Positions 26,169 to 33,609 of a stretch of 64,000 bases of DNA are shown here, in pieces. Source of the DNA: Streptomyces sp. NBC_00078 (lineage in GTDB: Bacteria > Actinomycetota > Actinomycetes > Streptomycetales > Streptomycetaceae); the NCBI RefSeq assembly GCF_026343335.1, contig NZ_JAPELX010000001.1, forward strand, positions 7,998,001-8,062,000. The letters run 5' to 3'. Numbering within the stretch: the stretch's first letter is position 1; every line of letters begins with the position of its first letter. A program made the translations under genes and the position numbers. A model generated the notes under the pieces. The model was not told where the DNA came from. It saw only the letters and a list, made by a program, of their open reading frames with translations, and made no database searches.

Positions 26169-26231
26169 TCAGGGGCAAACGCGTATCGAGACACCGCAGA
26201 CCAAAGGCGGGAGAGGAGAGCCCTGAAGCAT
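26169..26231 (-). CDS. Leader peptide uORF of the ABC-F gene (20 codons)
   Basis: An ATG at 26231 opens a 20-codon frame beginning MLQGSPLPPL and ending in VCP before TGA at 26169, 26 bp upstream of the ABC-F start. An aggg/ggag sequence lies 10-17 bp before its ATG. The right arm of the leader stem (gcggtgtctc) falls inside this ORF, so a ribosome translating or stalling on it would open the stem. This is the layout of antibiotic-sensing attenuators. Translation of the peptide is inferred, and the Pro-rich composition fits a stalling peptide. Confidence 0.5.
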   Translation of the reverse strand: MLQGSPLPPLVCGVSIRVCP

Positions 26232-26314
26232 GGAAAAGCCCTGCTCCGTCAGGACGGCTCGACGGCCGAGGTCGCACGCGGCGGCCACACCTCACGGGTG
26301 TGACGCGGTGTCTC
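26188..26314 (-). promoter_or_regulatory. Long-range leader hairpin upstream of ABC-F
   Basis: Perfect 10-bp arms gagacaccgc (26305-26314 on the transcript side) and gcggtgtctc (26188-26197) can pair across 107 nt of leader. Inside the loop is a second hairpin (arms at 26286-26291 and 26297-26302). The outer 3' arm overlaps the leader ORF. Candidate ribosome-dependent attenuator. Confidence 0.5.
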
Positions 26315-26369
26315 AGGACCTCAGACGAGCAACGTCCCTCTCCAATCGACGGCAACAGAAGCGCTTTAC

Positions 26370-26399
26370 ACCGTAGGAGAGAGCCGGGACGGCTGTCAA
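26370..26399 (-). promoter_or_regulatory. Vegetative promoter of the ABC-F leader
   Basis: On the minus strand, TTGACA (26394-26399) and TACGGT (26370-26375) are separated by 18 bp, a near-consensus HrdB (housekeeping sigma) promoter. Transcription should start near 26363, giving a leader of about 220 nt before the ABC-F ATG, long enough to hold the uORF and stem. Confidence 0.65.
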
Positions 26400-26444
26400 C
26401 GAATTAACGTGATCCCTGATTCGCCCTCGCCAAGGAGGCTCCCC

Positions 26445-27116
26445 GTGCCCTACGGCTCGCTCTCACTGCCCGCCCGGCTCTGTCTGCTCGCCTGGGACAC
26501 GGAACGGGCCAAGGTCACCGGCGCCGCCCGCCTCCACCAGCTGGTGCGGGCCGGTGCCCTCACCGAACTGGCCCAGCGCGGTCTGCTCACGGACGAGGAC
26601 GGCATCGCCACACCCGTCGACATGGACTCCGCCACCGGGGACGCCGCCCTCGACGGCCTCCTGGAGCTGATCCGGGAGTCCCGGCCGCACCGGTGGCAGA
26701 CGTGGGTGACCCTCCACGCGCGCGTGACCCTGGACGCCGTACGGGAGCAGCTGACCGCACAGGGATATCTGCGGGCGGTGAAGAAGCGGGTCCTCGGGGT
26801 CTTCCCGAGCGTGGACCACGTACTGGAGCAGCCCGCCGTCGTGGACGCGCTGTGCGAGGAGGCGCGGCAGGTGCTCCAGGGCCCGGTGCCGGTCGCCGAG
26901 GTCTGTGACCGGGACGCGGCCGTGGTCGCCCTGGCCGCCGCCGCGGAGCTGCGCACGCTGGTACCGGCCGGCGACCGCAAGCGCCACACGGAGCGCGTGG
27001 AGGCGCTGACCGAGCGGGCCGGCGCGGCGGCGCCCGCGCTGCGGAAGGTCGTCACGGAGGTGCACACGGCCCTGGTCGCGTCCCTGACGGCGGTCGCGGT
27101 GGCAACCGGCGAGTGA
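26445..27116 (+). CDS. GolPH3/VPS74-like (GPP34) family protein
   Basis: A 223-residue helical protein of the GPP34 family, related to eukaryotic GolPH3, whose bacterial members are abundant in Streptomyces and of unknown role (membrane phospholipid binding is suspected). Visible signs are SLSLPARLCLLAWD at the N terminus, AGALTELAQRGLL, and a C-terminal helix with LRKVVTEVHTALVASLTAV. The GTG start follows a clear aaggagg site. It is divergent from the ABC-F promoter. Confidence 0.85.
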   Translation: MPYGSLSLPARLCLLAWDTERAKVTGAARLHQLVRAGALTELAQRGLLTDEDGIATPVDMDSATGDAALDGLLELIRESRPHRWQTWVTLHARVTLDAVREQLTAQGYLRAVKKRVLGVFPSVDHVLEQPAVVDALCEEARQVLQGPVPVAEVCDRDAAVVALAAAAELRTLVPAGDRKRHTERVEALTERAGAAAPALRKVVTEVHTALVASLTAVAVATGE

Positions 27117-27192
27117 CGTGCTCCCGGCGCCTCACTACATGTCGGATTCCTGCCGGCCCCGCCCGGCCGCAGCCGGTTGCCGGGCCTGCGGC

Positions 27193-27258
27193 GTTGCGGG
27201 TTGCGCCCCGAAGGGGGCAGGAAACCGCGCGACCACCCACCACGGCCCCGCGGACGGC
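27193..27258. repeat. Streptomyces intergenic repeat (ccgcgcgaccac type)
   Basis: The run gcgccccgaagggggcagga and aaccgcgcgaccacccacc with a trailing ccccgcgg is a copy of a short repeat common between Streptomyces genes. A related copy occurs at 51193-51233. It lies in the 181-bp convergent gap between the GolPH3-like and ssgD-like genes and probably forms a terminator stem. Confidence 0.6.
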
Positions 27259-27297
27259 AAACGGCCCCTCGCGCCCTCACCGGCGGAGCGTGACGCG

Positions 27298-27711
27298 TCA
27301 CGCTTCCCGCATCAGCTCCGCCAGGTCGTGGTCCAGGTCCAGCTGCAGGTGCTCCAGGCCGACGGGGACCAGGTGGTTGGTGGCGTCGAGGAAACGGCGT
27401 ATCTCGTCCGCGTGGACGTGCACGACGGCGGTGCCCTCGGGGGCGTGGAACTCCAGGACGATGCGCTCATAGCCGTACGGCCGCACCCGCACGTCGCCGT
27501 GGCCCTCGGGCTCCTCCAGGCCGGCCGTGAGGAGTTCACGCGAGAAGGTCCAGCAGACGTCCACGCCCTCCAGGGTGGCCGGGGCGGGGAAGGTCATGCG
27601 GACCGCGAACGGGTCGCGTCGGTCGTAGTGCAGCTTCGCCGGGATGCTCGACATACGAGGCGCGGCGGCGACGAGACGGGCCTCTACGGGCTGCTCGATG
27701 ACGGTGGACAA
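27298..27711 (-). CDS. ssgD: SsgA-like sporulation/cell-division regulator (SsgD-like)
   Basis: A 137-residue SsgA-like protein, a family restricted to sporulating actinomycetes that controls septum positioning and peptidoglycan remodelling. Signature stretches are LHYDRRDPFAVRMTF, CWTFSRELLTAGL, GDVRVRPYGYERIVLEF and IRRFLDATNHLVPVG. The start is a TTG with aagggag upstream, giving (M)STVIEQPVEARLV; an in-frame ATG further up adds a non-conserved extension. The symbol rests on synteny recalled from S. coelicolor (ssgD, SCO6722). Confidence 0.82.
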   Translation of the reverse strand: MSTVIEQPVEARLVAAAPRMSSIPAKLHYDRRDPFAVRMTFPAPATLEGVDVCWTFSRELLTAGLEEPEGHGDVRVRPYGYERIVLEFHAPEGTAVVHVHADEIRRFLDATNHLVPVGLEHLQLDLDHDLAELMREA

Positions 27712-27932
27712 CGCCTGCTCCCTTGTGACGGCTGGACGGGCTTCCGGGCTGATCGGTCCGGCACTGCTAGAGACGCTGGAACCAGCCAATCCGTGCACCT
27801 GAAATTCGAGTGACCTCCGTCACCGCATTCATTCACAGGAGTGACGAGGTCCACTTACCGTGTCGCGAGGGGTACTTGTGGCGACCGCGGGCATCTGGAC
27901 GGCGTCCGGGCGGTCGGCTAGCTTCGCGCGCC

Positions 27933-29036
27933 ATGAGGCGCTTGGGGAACACGCGACGAATGAGACGTACGTTTCGCACGGTGGCCGCGGGGGCGGTGTG
28001 CTCGGCGGCTCTGGCCGCCCTGGCCGCCGTACCCGCGCAGGCGCAGGAGCCGGAGAGCCGGGCGCCGCACTGGGAACTCAAGGACACCGGCGCGGGCGAT
28101 GTGCGCTTCCGTGGGCTGTCGGCCGCCAGCCGGAACACCGCGTGGGTGGCCGGAACCGGGGGCACCGTGCTGCGCACCACGGACGGCGGGGCGAGCTGGC
28201 GGAACGTGTCGCCGCCGGGCGCGGCCGAACTGCAGTTCCGGGACATCGAGGCGTTCGACGCGCGGCGGGCCGTGGTGCTGGCCATCGGCGAGGGCGAGGC
28301 ATCCCGCGTGTACCGCACCGACGACGGCGGCGCGACCTGGACCGAGTCCTTCCGCAACACCGACGCCAAGGCGTTCTACGACTGCCTCACCTTCTTCGAC
28401 AGCCGCCATGGCCTCGCGATGAGCGACCCGGTGGACGGCAGGTTCCGCATCCTGTCGACCGGTGACGGCGGCCGCTCCTGGAAGGTGCTCCCGAGCGACG
28501 GCATGCCGGCCGCGCTGGACGGCGAGGCGGGCTTCGCCGCGAGCGGCCAGTGCCTGGTCGCCTCCGGCCCGTCGGACGTCTGGCTGGCCACCGGAGGCGG
28601 CGCACACGCGCGCGTGCTGCACTCCCGCGACCGCGGCCGGACCTGGACGGCGGCCGGCACACCGATCCCAGCGGGCGACCCGGCCAAGGGCGTCTTCGCC
28701 CTCGCCTTCCGCGACCGCACGCACGGGCTCGCCGTCGGCGGAGACTACCGGCCCGACCAGTCCTCCCCACAGGCCGCCGCACGCACCGGCGACAGCGGCC
28801 GCACCTGGCAGCCCGCCGCCGAGCCGCCGTCCGCCTACCGCTCCGGCGCCGCCTGGCTCCCGCACAGCCGCACCGCGGCCCTCGCGGTCGGCCCCACCGG
28901 CACCGACCTGACCACCGACGGCGGCCGCACCTGGCGGACGGTCGACACCGGCTCGTACGACACCGTGGACTGCACCGCCGACCTCGGCTGCTGGGCCGCG
29001 GGGGAGCAGGGACGGGTCGCGCGCCTGCAACGGTGA
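27933..29036 (+). CDS. Secreted BNR/Ycf48-like beta-propeller protein
   Basis: A 367-residue exported protein. An arginine-rich start and an Ala-rich hydrophobic segment end in PAQAQE, a likely signal peptidase site. The mature part has repeated Asp-box motifs (TTDGGASW, RTDDGGATW, TGDGGRSW, RDRGRTW, TTDGGRTW), the hallmark of sialidase-like and Ycf48-like six-bladed propellers. The catalytic residues of sialidases are not evident, so it is likely a structural or binding propeller. A TAGCTT box ends only a few bases before the first ATG, so the transcript may be leaderless. Confidence 0.85.
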   Translation: MRRLGNTRRMRRTFRTVAAGAVCSAALAALAAVPAQAQEPESRAPHWELKDTGAGDVRFRGLSAASRNTAWVAGTGGTVLRTTDGGASWRNVSPPGAAELQFRDIEAFDARRAVVLAIGEGEASRVYRTDDGGATWTESFRNTDAKAFYDCLTFFDSRHGLAMSDPVDGRFRILSTGDGGRSWKVLPSDGMPAALDGEAGFAASGQCLVASGPSDVWLATGGGAHARVLHSRDRGRTWTAAGTPIPAGDPAKGVFALAFRDRTHGLAVGGDYRPDQSSPQAAARTGDSGRTWQPAAEPPSAYRSGAAWLPHSRTAALAVGPTGTDLTTDGGRTWRTVDTGSYDTVDCTADLGCWAAGEQGRVARLQR

Positions 29037-29137
29037 CGCATAAGACGCGAATACGGGTACTCGATCGCCGGCCGCGGCAGTTGCGGCCGTGACGGCCGTG
29101 ACCGCGGCAGTCGTGACAGCGAGAGGAGTGAGCGACC

Positions 29138-29470
29138 ATGCCCGCAGGCTCGAACTCCAAGCGGGAGCGCCAGTACGAGCACATCAAGGAGAGCGCCCAG
29201 GACCGGGGCGAGAGCGCCGGACGCGCCAAGGAGATCGCGGCCCGGACGGTCAACAAGGAACGGGCCCGGTCCGGCGAGGCGAAGAGCGCGAGCCGCACGT
29301 CGACCCAGGACATGTCGTCCGGCAGGCGGGGCGGACAGCGCTCGGGTCAGGGTTCTCAGGGCCCGACCCGGGACCAGCTGTACAACGAGGCCAGGCAGCG
29401 CGGCATCGAAGGCCGTTCGAACATGAACAAGGACCAGCTGCAGCGCGCGCTGACCGCGAAGAAGGGCTGA
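29138..29470 (+). CDS. Small basic protein with Rho-N/SAP-like C terminus (plasmid-stabilization-like)
   Basis: A 110-residue, highly charged protein. The N-terminal 75 residues are low-complexity Lys/Arg/Glu/Ser/Gly. The last 35 (TRDQLYNEARQRGIEGR, then MNKDQLQRAL) match the helix-extension-helix of Rho termination factor N-terminal/SAP domains, which bind nucleic acid. Similar Streptomyces proteins are annotated as plasmid stabilization proteins on weak grounds. The start follows gagaggag. Confidence 0.75.
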   Translation: MPAGSNSKRERQYEHIKESAQDRGESAGRAKEIAARTVNKERARSGEAKSASRTSTQDMSSGRRGGQRSGQGSQGPTRDQLYNEARQRGIEGRSNMNKDQLQRALTAKKG

Positions 29471-29480
29471 GCGGCGCGGT

Positions 29481-29777
29481 TCAGCCGGACGTCGCGCGGT
29501 ACTGCTCCAGCGCCGGTGCCGTCCGGGCGGCCACGAACTCGATGATGCGGTATGTGCACACGCCGCCGGTCGAGAACGGGTCGCCGGCGGTGAGTTCCTC
29601 GGCCTGTGCGCGGTCCTCGAACAGGGCGAGGATGATCCCGCCGTCGCGGGGCTCCTTGCGCCCGGCCGCGAGGAAGACGCCTTTCGCGAACTGCTCGTCG
29701 AGCCATGCCACATGGGCCTCGAGCAGCGCGTCGACGGCGTCCAGCGGGGCGGTGTAGGTCAGCTCCAGTACGAACAT
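29481..29777 (-). CDS. YCII-related (YciI-like) protein
   Basis: A 98-residue ferredoxin-like alpha/beta protein of the YCII family. Family residues include the N-terminal FVLELTYT, HVAWLDEQFAKGVFLAAGRKEPRDGG with the conserved His and Asp, and the DPFSTGGVCTYRIIEF end. Members may be degradative enzymes or oligomeric accessory proteins; the function here is unknown. It ends 10 bp from the stop of the preceding convergent gene. Confidence 0.88.
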   Translation of the reverse strand: MFVLELTYTAPLDAVDALLEAHVAWLDEQFAKGVFLAAGRKEPRDGGIILALFEDRAQAEELTAGDPFSTGGVCTYRIIEFVAARTAPALEQYRATSG

Positions 29778-29852
29778 GATCGCGAGCCTACGCCGCCGGG
29801 CGCGGGCCCGTACGCCCGTCCCCGGCGTGACGACCGTACGCTCGTCCTCATC

Positions 29853-30548
29853 ATGACGACCGTACGCATTCCCGCGGGCTGGCCTGCGACCGAGGACGAG
29901 GCCCGCGCCGTACAGGACGAGCTGCGGGGGCAGGTCGTGCACGACGAGCCGGGACCGCCGCCCGGCACGGGCCACGTCACCGGCGTGGACGTGGCGTACG
30001 ACGACGAGCGGGACGTCGTCGCGGCCGCGGCAGTCGTCCTGGACGCGGCGAGTCTGGACGTCGTGGCCGAGGCGACGGCCGTCGGCCGGATCTCCTTCCC
30101 GTACGTGCCGGGCCTGCTGGCCTTCCGGGAGATCCCCACGGTCCTCGCCGCTCTGGACGCTCTCCCGTGCCCGCCCGGCCTGGTCGTCTGCGACGGCTAC
30201 GGCCTCGCCCACCCGCGCCGCTTCGGCCTGGCCAGCCACCTCGGCGTCCTGACAGGCCTGCCCACGATCGGCGTCGCCAAGAACCCCTTCACCTTCGCCC
30301 ACGACGATCCGGGCGCCGCGCGCGGCAGTACGTCACCGCTCCTTGCGGGCAGCGACGAGGTCGGGCGCGCCCTGCGCACCCGGGACGCAGTCAAGCCGGT
30401 CTTCGTGTCCGTCGGCCATCGGGTGAGCCTCGACAACGCCTGCGCCCACACCCTGGCGCTGACCCCCGCCTACCGCCTCCCCGAGACGACCCGCAGGGCG
30501 GACGCGCTGTGCCGCCGGGCGCTTCAGGAGGCGACGCCGCGCCACTGA
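29853..30548 (+). CDS. nfi: Endonuclease V (deoxyinosine 3'-endonuclease)
   Basis: A 231-residue endonuclease V that nicks DNA one base 3' of deoxyinosine. The catalytic acidic residues lie in TGVDVAYDD and in VCDGYGLAHPRRFGLASHLGV. The damage-recognition wedge SFPYVPGLLAFREIP (PYIP-type motif) and GVAKNPF are also present. The length and motif order match the family. It is divergent from the YCII gene with 75 bp between starts. Confidence 0.95.
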   Translation: MTTVRIPAGWPATEDEARAVQDELRGQVVHDEPGPPPGTGHVTGVDVAYDDERDVVAAAAVVLDAASLDVVAEATAVGRISFPYVPGLLAFREIPTVLAALDALPCPPGLVVCDGYGLAHPRRFGLASHLGVLTGLPTIGVAKNPFTFAHDDPGAARGSTSPLLAGSDEVGRALRTRDAVKPVFVSVGHRVSLDNACAHTLALTPAYRLPETTRRADALCRRALQEATPRH

Positions 30549-30637
30549 CCCGCGTGCGCGCCGGGTGCCGTCTGAGTACGTGGACTGAGTATCCGTACGG
30601 ATGTGGGCGTGGCGCGGCGGTCGGCAGGCTGTGCCGC

Positions 30638-30784
30638 ATGACGACGCACCGCGCCCCGAAGCCCCTCGCCGACCCCAACCGTCCCGTCGAGCGCGCCGTG
30701 ACGGCCGTGCTGGTCCTCGCCGTGCTGGCGGGGCTCTGCTGGATCGGCGGGATGATCTACACGGTGGCGGGGTGGTCGGTGTAG
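30638..30784 (+). CDS. Small single-span membrane protein
   Basis: A 48-residue protein with a short basic/proline N terminus (MTTHRAPKPLADPNRPVER) and one hydrophobic helix, VLVLAVLAGLCWIGGMIYTV. No known domain is recognised. It ends 7 bp from the convergent saccharopine dehydrogenase-like gene. Coding status rests on the clean membrane helix and on sitting in a real gap; no strong ribosome site was seen. Confidence 0.6.
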   Translation: MTTHRAPKPLADPNRPVERAVTAVLVLAVLAGLCWIGGMIYTVAGWSV

Positions 30785-30791
30785 GGCGGGT

Positions 30792-31970
30792 TCACCGGCT
30801 CGCGACGACCCGGAAGGTGATGCCGGCCTCGCGCAGGCGCCCGGTCAGCGCGTCGCCCATCGCGACCGCCGTGGTCACCTGGCCGGCCGTCGGCGGAAGG
30901 TCGTCGAAGGCCAGCGACAGCGCCGACTCGGCGAACATCCTGGCCGTCTCGTCGTAACCGGGGTCGCCGCCCGCGACCTCCGTGAACACCCGGCGCCCGC
31001 CGCCCTCGCCCACGAAGCGGACCTTGAACCAGCTCTTCGCGCGCTTCTCGGCGCTCGGACCCTCGCCGGGCTTGAGCCGGTCCGACAACCAGCGCCGTGC
31101 GGGCGGAAGTTGGGCGGCCGCGAAGATGCCGCCGACGGCCGCGATCCCGCCCGCCGCGACGGGCAGGTGCCGCACCGCCGCGTAGTGCCGGTAGCGGAAG
31201 TCGGGGCCGTAGCGCTCCAGGGCCTTCGCCGACCGGCCCACGATCTGGGCGTCGATGGTCGGCAGCGGCAGCACCCACGCGCCGATCTCCTTCGCGAACC
31301 GCGGCAGCCCCGTGGGAGCGGCGGCCCGCCTCCCCACCAGACGCGGCTCGTTCCGCCTACGGTCCCGCTCGGCCGCCAGCATCGGACGCACGCGTGAGAA
31401 CTGGTTGAGCGCCGAGGCGAACGTACCGCCCGAGAAGGCGGCGTCCGCCGTCACGAACCCGTCCACCGTCAGCGGCACTCCCTCCGGCAGCTGCTGGACG
31501 GTGAAGTACGCGCCCAGGTCGTGGGGGATCGAGTCGAAGCCGCAGGCGTGCACCAGCCGGGCACCGGTCTCACGCGCGCGTGCGTCGTGACGGACGTACG
31601 TCAGGTCCACGAACTCGGGCTCACCGCACAGATCCAGGTAGTCGGCCCCGGTGTCCGCGCAGGCGGCGACGAGTTCCTCGCCGTACGTCACGTACGGCCC
31701 CACCGTCGTCGCCACCACGCGCGCGTGCTCGGCGAGTGCGCGCAGCGAGGCCGGGTCGGCCACGTCCGCCCGCTCCACCCCGACGTGCTCGCCGCCGGGC
31801 AGCCGCTCGCGCAGCTGCTCCAGTTTCCGCTCGCTGCGGCCCGCGATCGCCCAGCGCAGCCCCTCGGGAGAGTGCGCGGCGAGGTACTGCGCCGTGAGCG
31901 TCCCGACGAAGCCCGTGGCCCCGAAGAGCACGATGTCGTATGGGCGGTCCGCCCCGTTCATCCTGCTCAT
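30792..31970 (-). CDS. Saccharopine dehydrogenase-like NAD(P)-binding protein
   Basis: A 392-residue oxidoreductase of the saccharopine dehydrogenase-like family (trans-acting enoyl reductase type). The N-terminal Rossmann signature is DIVLFGATGFVGTLTAQYL, and AIAGRSERKLEQL and DYLDLCGEPEFVD follow. The family includes enoyl reductases used with polyketide synthases, but no such cluster is near, so the substrate is unknown. The start MSRMNGADRPYD has a gaaggg site at a usable distance. Confidence 0.87.
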   Translation of the reverse strand: MSRMNGADRPYDIVLFGATGFVGTLTAQYLAAHSPEGLRWAIAGRSERKLEQLRERLPGGEHVGVERADVADPASLRALAEHARVVATTVGPYVTYGEELVAACADTGADYLDLCGEPEFVDLTYVRHDARARETGARLVHACGFDSIPHDLGAYFTVQQLPEGVPLTVDGFVTADAAFSGGTFASALNQFSRVRPMLAAERDRRRNEPRLVGRRAAAPTGLPRFAKEIGAWVLPLPTIDAQIVGRSAKALERYGPDFRYRHYAAVRHLPVAAGGIAAVGGIFAAAQLPPARRWLSDRLKPGEGPSAEKRAKSWFKVRFVGEGGGRRVFTEVAGGDPGYDETARMFAESALSLAFDDLPPTAGQVTTAVAMGDALTGRLREAGITFRVVASR

Positions 31971-32060
31971 GACACCCTTCGTCCGCAGCGCGCGCCGTTG
32001 TCGGTGGCCGAGGCTAGCGTGAGGAGTTCGGAGCCCGACGACGAGCCCGGAGGTAGGGCG

Positions 32061-32251
32061 GTGACCGTGACCGAAAATGCCCTGAAGAAGCGGGCGAAAG
32101 TACGCGAGTTTGCCCTTGGCCTGCCGGGCGCCGCCGAGCCGAGCGGCGGAGCCGGGGTGAGCGCGTCGCGGAGCTGCCGCGCGACCGGGTCCCAGGAGGG
32201 CTACCGGGTGATCGTGCCGAAGCGGCTGATACGGAGCTCGACGCGCGCTGA
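32061..32251 (+). pseudogene. MmcQ/YjbR-family remnant with internal deletion
   Basis: A good ribosome site (ggaggtagg) and GTG start a frame reading (M)TVTENALKKRAKVREFALGLPGAAE, the true N terminus of an MmcQ/YjbR (CyaY-like fold) protein. Then the middle is gone, and QEGYRVIVPKRLI, the family C terminus (SYRxxAPKRL), appears and shifts frame near the end to reach a stop at 32251. The normal length is about 115 residues; only some 45 survive. It is a deletion scar upstream of the acyl-CoA operon. Confidence 0.7.
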
Positions 32252-32304
32252 GCGCAGGGTGCGGGTCTTGCGGCAAGCCCGGCCGCCTGGCTTCCTGTAA
32301 TTGG

Positions 32305-32350
32305 CTAAGCGCTTGCTCGCTCAGGGCTTGTGCTGAATGGAACGTGTTCT
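32305..32350. promoter_or_regulatory. Candidate operators before the acyl-CoA degradation operon
   Basis: Two short palindromes lie 48-93 bp upstream of the CoA transferase start: aagcgctt (32307-32314) within ctaagcgcttgctcgctcag, and ggaacgtgttct (32339-32350). The second matches the nnAACnnGTTnn core bound by KstR/FadR-like TetR repressors of lipid catabolism in actinomycetes. The regulator itself is not in the window. Confidence 0.5.
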
Positions 32351-32397
32351 TAGCATCACTGGTGTTACATCAGTTGTGTCACATTGCTGGGGGCTGG

Positions 32398-33609
32398 ATG
32401 ACAACGGCAGAGACGCCGCCCGGGCAGGGTCCGCTCACCGGCGTGCGCGTGGTCGAGCTGGCCGGCATCGGGCCCGGCCCGTTCGCCGCCATGCTCCTCG
32501 CCGACCTGGGCGCCGACGTGGTGCGCGTGGACCGCCCCGGCGGTGCCGGCCTCGCGATCAACCCGGCGTACGACGTCACCAACCGCAACAAGCGCTCGGT
32601 GATCGTCGACCTGAAGTCCCCGGACGGCCCCGCACGCGTCCTCGACCTCGCCGAACGCGCCGACATCCTCATCGAGGGCTACCGTCCCGGAGTGGCCGAG
32701 CGCCTCGGCGTCGGCCCCGGGGCCTGCCACGCCCGCAACCCCCGGCTGGTCTACGGCCGGATGACGGGCTGGGGTCAACAGGGTCCGCTGGCCGACCGCG
32801 CCGGCCACGACATCGCGTACATCGCACTCACTGGCACCCTCGGCATGATCGGCGCCCCGGACGCCCCTCCGGCCGTCCCCGCCAACCTCCTCGGCGACTA
32901 CGCGGGCGGCTCCCTCTACCTGGCCGTCGGGGTCCTCGCCGCCCTTCACCACGCGCGCGCCGGCGGCACCGGGCAGGTCGTCGACGCCGCCATCGTCGAC
33001 GGCACCTCCCACCTCTCCGCCATGATCCACGGCATGCTCGCCGCCGGCGGCTGGCACGACCGGCGCGGCGCCAACCTCCTGGACGGCGGCTGCCCGTACT
33101 ACGGCACGTACGAGACGGCCGACGGCAGGCACATGGCGGTCGGCGCGCTGGAACCGCAGTTCTACGAGGAGTTCGTGACCCTTCTCGGCCTCCCGGAGCA
33201 CACCGGCGCCCGCAAGGACTGGGCCCGCTGGGGCGAGCTGCGCGAGGCGGTCGCCGCCCGCTTCAAGTCCCGCACCCGCGACGAGTGGACGGCCCTGTTC
33301 GAGGGCTCCGACGCGTGCGTGGCGCCCGTACTGTCGCTGCGCGAGGCCCCCGGCCACCCGCACCTCGCCGCCCGCGGCACCTTCACCGAACACGGCGGCA
33401 TCACCCAGCCGGCGCCCGCGCCCCGGTTCTCCGCGACCCCCACGGCCGTACGAACCGGCCCGGCCAGGCCCGGCGCGGACACCGCCGACGTGGCGCGCGA
33501 CTGGGACGTACCCGACCTCATGAAGGACCGGGAGCCCGTGAAGGACCCGGAACTCACGAACGACCGGGAACTCACGAACGACCGCGAATTCACGAAAGGC
33601 CCCGAATGA
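32398..33609 (+). CDS. CaiB/BaiF family III CoA-transferase (alpha-methylacyl-CoA racemase-like)
   Basis: A 403-residue class III CoA-transferase. VVELAGIGPGPFAAMLLADLG at the N terminus and RNKRSVIVDLK with the ANLLGDYAGG catalytic-Asp region mark the alpha-methylacyl-CoA racemase (Amacr) branch, which epimerises 2-methyl-branched acyl-CoA for beta-oxidation. The last 30 residues are a repeated charged tail (KDPELTNDRELTNDREF) made by 18-bp tandem repeats and are unlikely to be part of the fold. Its stop overlaps the acyl-CoA dehydrogenase start by 4 bp (ATGA). Confidence 0.88.
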   Translation: MTTAETPPGQGPLTGVRVVELAGIGPGPFAAMLLADLGADVVRVDRPGGAGLAINPAYDVTNRNKRSVIVDLKSPDGPARVLDLAERADILIEGYRPGVAERLGVGPGACHARNPRLVYGRMTGWGQQGPLADRAGHDIAYIALTGTLGMIGAPDAPPAVPANLLGDYAGGSLYLAVGVLAALHHARAGGTGQVVDAAIVDGTSHLSAMIHGMLAAGGWHDRRGANLLDGGCPYYGTYETADGRHMAVGALEPQFYEEFVTLLGLPEHTGARKDWARWGELREAVAARFKSRTRDEWTALFEGSDACVAPVLSLREAPGHPHLAARGTFTEHGGITQPAPAPRFSATPTAVRTGPARPGADTADVARDWDVPDLMKDREPVKDPELTNDRELTNDREFTKGPE

